NCBI GenBank assembly: GCA_035275625.1
Contig: DATEMK010000152.1
Span: 1 to 7,479 of the forward strand
Reading direction: 5' to 3'
DNA length: 7,479 bases
From: DATEMK01 sp035275625
GTDB taxonomy: Bacteria; Bacteroidota; Bacteroidia; AKYH767-A; OLB10
A model generated the notes under the pieces. That model was given only the letters and a program-made list of their open reading frames with translations, had not been told where the DNA came from and did no database searches. The position numbers and the translations under genes were made by a program. This document shows, piece by piece, positions 5,189 through 7,479 of the stretch (its first letter is position 1; each line of letters opens with the position of its first letter).

Positions 5189-7282
5189 TTATTTCAGATA
5201 TTTGTCTAACCAGTCGAAGAAGACGCGTTGCCAGAGAATGCTGTTTTGAGGTTTGTTCACCCAGTGCCCTTCATCCGGAAAATAGAGGAAACGCGCGGGG
5301 ATATTTTGAAGACGGGCGGCTGTGAAAGCTTCCATGCCCTGCCCGAGGGGAACACGAAAATCTTTTTCATTATGAACGACCAGCATGGGGGTGTCCCAGT
5401 TTTGGATATAATCGCTGGGGGAGAATTTCTTATAGCTTTCGGGCATGGGGTTTTTCCAATAGGGGCCGCCCAAATCAAAGTCGGGGAACCAAAGCTCTTC
5501 GGTGGTGCCATACATGCTTTTTAAATCGAACACTCCGCAGTGGGCAATGAACGCTTTAAAGCGTTTCTCATGATGACCTGCAAGCCAGTAAACAGAATAG
5601 CCACCGTAACTTGCTCCTACGCTTCCGAGCTTGTCTTTATTTACATAAGGTTCTTTACTAACCTCATCTATAGCCGAAAGATAGTCTTTCATGTTTTGTC
5701 CGCCCCAGTCGCCTGATATCTGGCGGTTCCATTCGGTGCCGAAGGAGGGGAGCCCCCTGCGGTTGGGAGCGACAATGATGTAACCATTAGCTGCCATGAG
5801 CTGGAAGTTCCAGCGGTAGGAGAAGAACTGGCTGACGGTGCTTTGGGGCCCGCCCTGGCAGTAAAGCAAGGCAGGATATTTTTTTGACGGATCAAAGCCG
5901 GGAGGGTAGATGACCCACGTTAATATGTCTTTTCCATCAGTGGCTTTTACCATGCGCTTTTCTACTTTGCCCATTTGGATAGTGTTTAATACATCTTTGT
6001 TGGTGAAAGTGATTTGGGTGGAGGAGCCATCTTTCAGGTTTATGCTGAAGATTTCAGCGGGGCGGGCCACTGCCATCATGCAAGTAATCATAACAGTATT
6101 TTTTCCATCCATTGCGGAGGAGAAGTCGGTGTAGTCGCCAACATCGTGAGTGATTTGGCGGATGGCAGGTTTTTTAGCGCCAGGGGTTGCATCGAGAGAC
6201 CAGAGTTGGTCAGTTGCATTGATACCGCAGAGAAAATAAATTGTTTTTCCATCATTGCTCCAGTCGGCAGATTCAACGCTGTAATCGAATTCTTCGGTGA
6301 GCTCAGTTTTGATCTTTGTGGAAAAATCCAGGGTGAAGATGCGATTGCGGTCGGCTTCATAGCCGGGGGTTGCCATGGAGAGCCAGAGGATTTTTTTGCC
6401 ATCGGGAGAGAAGCGGGGGTTTTTATCATAGCCGGGCATGCCTGCGCTGATGTTAGTAGTCGTGTTCGAGACAATATCGCAGAGGTAAATTTCGGAGTTG
6501 GTGCTGACGGCATAGAGAGTGCCGGAGAATTTTTTGCAGGTGTAAGCGATGGTTTTTCCATCGGGGCTGATGGCGATTTGCTCATCGCCACCCATGGGTT
6601 TCATGGGGGAGTCGAAGCGTTCGTCTGTCATGATATCTTTGGGAGTGCCTGTGATTTTTCCGTCAGCATAACCTGTTACGAATATGTGGCTATAGGTGCC
6701 ATCGCTCCAGGCATTCCAGTGGCGATACATGAGGTCGTCATAGATTTTCCCGGTGGCTTTTGGGAGATCGGGGTAGAGGTCAACAGCCTGTTTGTCGAGC
6801 TTGACGGAGGCGGTGTACCAGATGTTGTTTAACGCAGGTGCATAGCCGTAGTTGGAGATGTCAGTGAGGTTATTGGTGACTTGTATTTTGCCGGTTCCAT
6901 CTGGGTTGATTTCCCATATCTGTGCTATTTTGTTTTTGTCGGGGGCGAGGAAGGTGATTTTTTTGCCATCGGGTCGCCAGCGGGCGTTGGATTCGTCAGC
7001 GGGGTCGGTAAGGAGGGGTTTTGACTGGTTGTTGGCAAGGTTCAGTATCCAGATGTCGGTGTTGCCGGAGTTTTCGGGGACGTTGAAAGTGCGGATGGCG
7101 TAGATGACGGTTTTGCCGTCAGGAGAAAGGCGTGGTTCGTAAACGCGACCGAGTTTCCAGAGGAGTTCGGGGGTGAGAATGCCTTTTTCCTGGATGAGGG
7201 CGGCATCATTTGGATACTTTGTGTCTTGTGCAAAGGTTTGGAGGGAGGTGAGCAGGAGGAGGAAGACGAGGTTTTTGTGCAT
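5189..7282 (-). CDS. Secreted S9 family peptidase, DPP5-like
   Basis: A 697-residue serine peptidase of the prolyl oligopeptidase family (S9), probably a periplasmic dipeptidyl-peptidase that trims oligopeptides. Residues 1-18 form a signal peptide (hydrophobic LVFLLLLTSLQ, likely cleavage after TFA). The N-terminal half is a beta-propeller with repeated PD40/WD40-like strands: LSPDGKTVIYA (52-62), WRPDGKKITFL (102-112), ISPDGKTIAYT (239-249), FSPDGKKILWL (291-301) and WSNDGKTIYFL (341-351). The hydrolase domain begins near 445 and carries CQGGPQ, the nucleophile motif GASYGG with Ser558, NEKDFRVP with Asp641 and DEGHW with His673. Triad spacing (83 and 32) is close to that I recall for Porphyromonas gingivalis DPP5. 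The gene is convergent with the lipoprotein gene, 17 bases away. Its GC content, from hand-counted samples, is higher than in the genes to its left. Exact specificity cannot be read from sequence. Confidence 0.93.
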   Translation of the reverse strand: MHKNLVFLLLLTSLQTFAQDTKYPNDAALIQEKGILTPELLWKLGRVYEPRLSPDGKTVIYAIRTFNVPENSGNTDIWILNLANNQSKPLLTDPADESNARWRPDGKKITFLAPDKNKIAQIWEINPDGTGKIQVTNNLTDISNYGYAPALNNIWYTASVKLDKQAVDLYPDLPKATGKIYDDLMYRHWNAWSDGTYSHIFVTGYADGKITGTPKDIMTDERFDSPMKPMGGDEQIAISPDGKTIAYTCKKFSGTLYAVSTNSEIYLCDIVSNTTTNISAGMPGYDKNPRFSPDGKKILWLSMATPGYEADRNRIFTLDFSTKIKTELTEEFDYSVESADWSNDGKTIYFLCGINATDQLWSLDATPGAKKPAIRQITHDVGDYTDFSSAMDGKNTVMITCMMAVARPAEIFSINLKDGSSTQITFTNKDVLNTIQMGKVEKRMVKATDGKDILTWVIYPPGFDPSKKYPALLYCQGGPQSTVSQFFSYRWNFQLMAANGYIIVAPNRRGLPSFGTEWNRQISGDWGGQNMKDYLSAIDEVSKEPYVNKDKLGSVGASYGGYSVYWLAGHHEKRFKAFIAHCGVFDLKSMYGTTEELWFPDFDLGGPYWKNPMPESYKKFSPSDYIQNWDTPMLVVHNEKDFRVPLGQGMEAFTAARLQNIPARFLYFPDEGHWVNKPQNSILWQRVFFDWLDKYLK

Positions 7283-7300
7283 TGTTTTTAAATTTTGGGG

Positions 7301-7308
7301 TAAAGATA
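7301..7308 (-). promoter_or_regulatory. Possible -7 promoter element for the S9 peptidase
   Basis: On the minus strand TATCTTTA matches the Bacteroidota TAnnTTTG consensus except for the last base and lies 18 bases upstream of the ATG. No TTG at the usual -33 spacing is evident, so this is only a candidate. Confidence 0.25.
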
Positions 7309-7342
7309 GAAAGGTTTAGGGTTTATCTCGATGGGACAAAGT

Positions 7343-7477
7343 TTAGAGGGCGAGGATTTTTAACAAGCGGTAGCCCCTTCGTGACATACGGAATGATTCG
7401 GAGGCAACCTGGAGATGGTTTGAGGTTTCAGGAGTCAGATAAGGGTGTTCCCGGAAACGGGTCGGGGCATCCTCCTG
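7343..7477 (-). CDS. 3' end of a leftward gene, possibly YifB/ComM-like
   Basis: On the minus strand one frame stays open from the window edge (first full codon 7475-7477) to TAA at 7343-7345, giving 44 residues. The other two minus-strand frames close within the first 17 codons. The segment contains LTPETSNHLQVASESF, then MSRRGYRLLK and ILAL. It resembles the C-terminal helical domain of YifB/ComM AAA+ proteins, whose usual ending is of the form LSARAYxRILKVARTIADL. Compared with that pattern, one residue is missing after the Tyr and about four before the terminal leucine, so it could be a diverged or damaged tail, or another family. It ends 60 bases before the S9 peptidase ATG in the same direction, so the two may be cotranscribed. 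Confidence 0.35.
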   Translation of the reverse strand, partial: QEDAPTRFREHPYLTPETSNHLQVASESFRMSRRGYRLLKILAL

Positions 7478-7479
7478 AG

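Noticed and set aside
6014..6832. Open frame of 272 codons on the plus strand
   Set aside because: It lies wholly antisense to the S9 peptidase, whose signal peptide, propeller repeats and catalytic triad are clear. Its product is low in complexity (runs of Gly, Ala, Val, Ile) and resembles no family. It is a by-product of the sense-strand codon bias.
7450..7461. CCCG-GAAA-CGGG hairpin as a terminator or RNA motif
   Set aside because: The stem is only 4 bp, there is no T tract, and it falls inside the likely coding frame at the window edge.
1..7479. Search by eye for tRNA, rRNA, CRISPR arrays, insertion sequences or a defence cluster
   Set aside because: Almost all bases are accounted for by recognisable housekeeping genes. 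No regularly spaced repeats, transposase frames or cloverleaf-like sequences were seen. The only non-coding stretch approaching 200 bases (7283-7479) is largely taken up by the right-edge open frame.

Overview
The window looks like an ordinary chromosomal stretch from a member of the Bacteroidota. Evidence for this: an AT-rich left part with A-rich leaders and no clear Shine-Dalgarno sites before most starts, a lipoprotein of the DUF4296 type directly behind a dihydroorotase gene, a secreted S9 peptidase closely resembling the DPP5-like enzymes of this phylum, and a dihydroorotase of the DDQVHFR type that I associate from memory with this group. I cannot name a genus.

Layout. The left two thirds is a rightward run of genes: the 3' end of recX (1-390), prfB with its programmed +1 frameshift (454-1543), an ArsC/Spx-type thioredoxin-fold protein (1611-1973), class II fumarase fumC (2038-3444), dihydroorotase pyrC (3468-4811) and a small DUF4296 lipoprotein (4812-5171). 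Gaps are short (0-67 bases), so several of these may be cotranscribed. The right third holds one leftward gene, a secreted S9 serine peptidase (5189-7282), convergent with the lipoprotein gene across 17 bases. A final leftward open frame (7343-7477) runs out of the window and may be the end of a YifB/ComM-like gene.

Functionally this is a housekeeping mix: recombination control, translation termination, the TCA cycle, pyrimidine synthesis, envelope lipoprotein and periplasmic peptide breakdown. The genes do not form one pathway. I see no defence system, prophage, insertion sequence, CRISPR array, tRNA or rRNA.

The most interesting material lies between the genes. Two related inverted-repeat elements of about 57 bases flank the arsC-like gene. 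Each begins at the preceding stop codon and ends 10-14 bases before the next start, and they differ in their shared 38-base core only by C/A changes at equivalent positions. Heptamer tandem repeats occur before prfB and across the fumC/pyrC junction, where both the fumC stop and the pyrC TTG start lie in or at the edge of the array. Within the genes, the points worth a second look are the prfB recoding site, a glutamine in place of the first metal-binding histidine of PyrC, and a rise in GC content in the right third.
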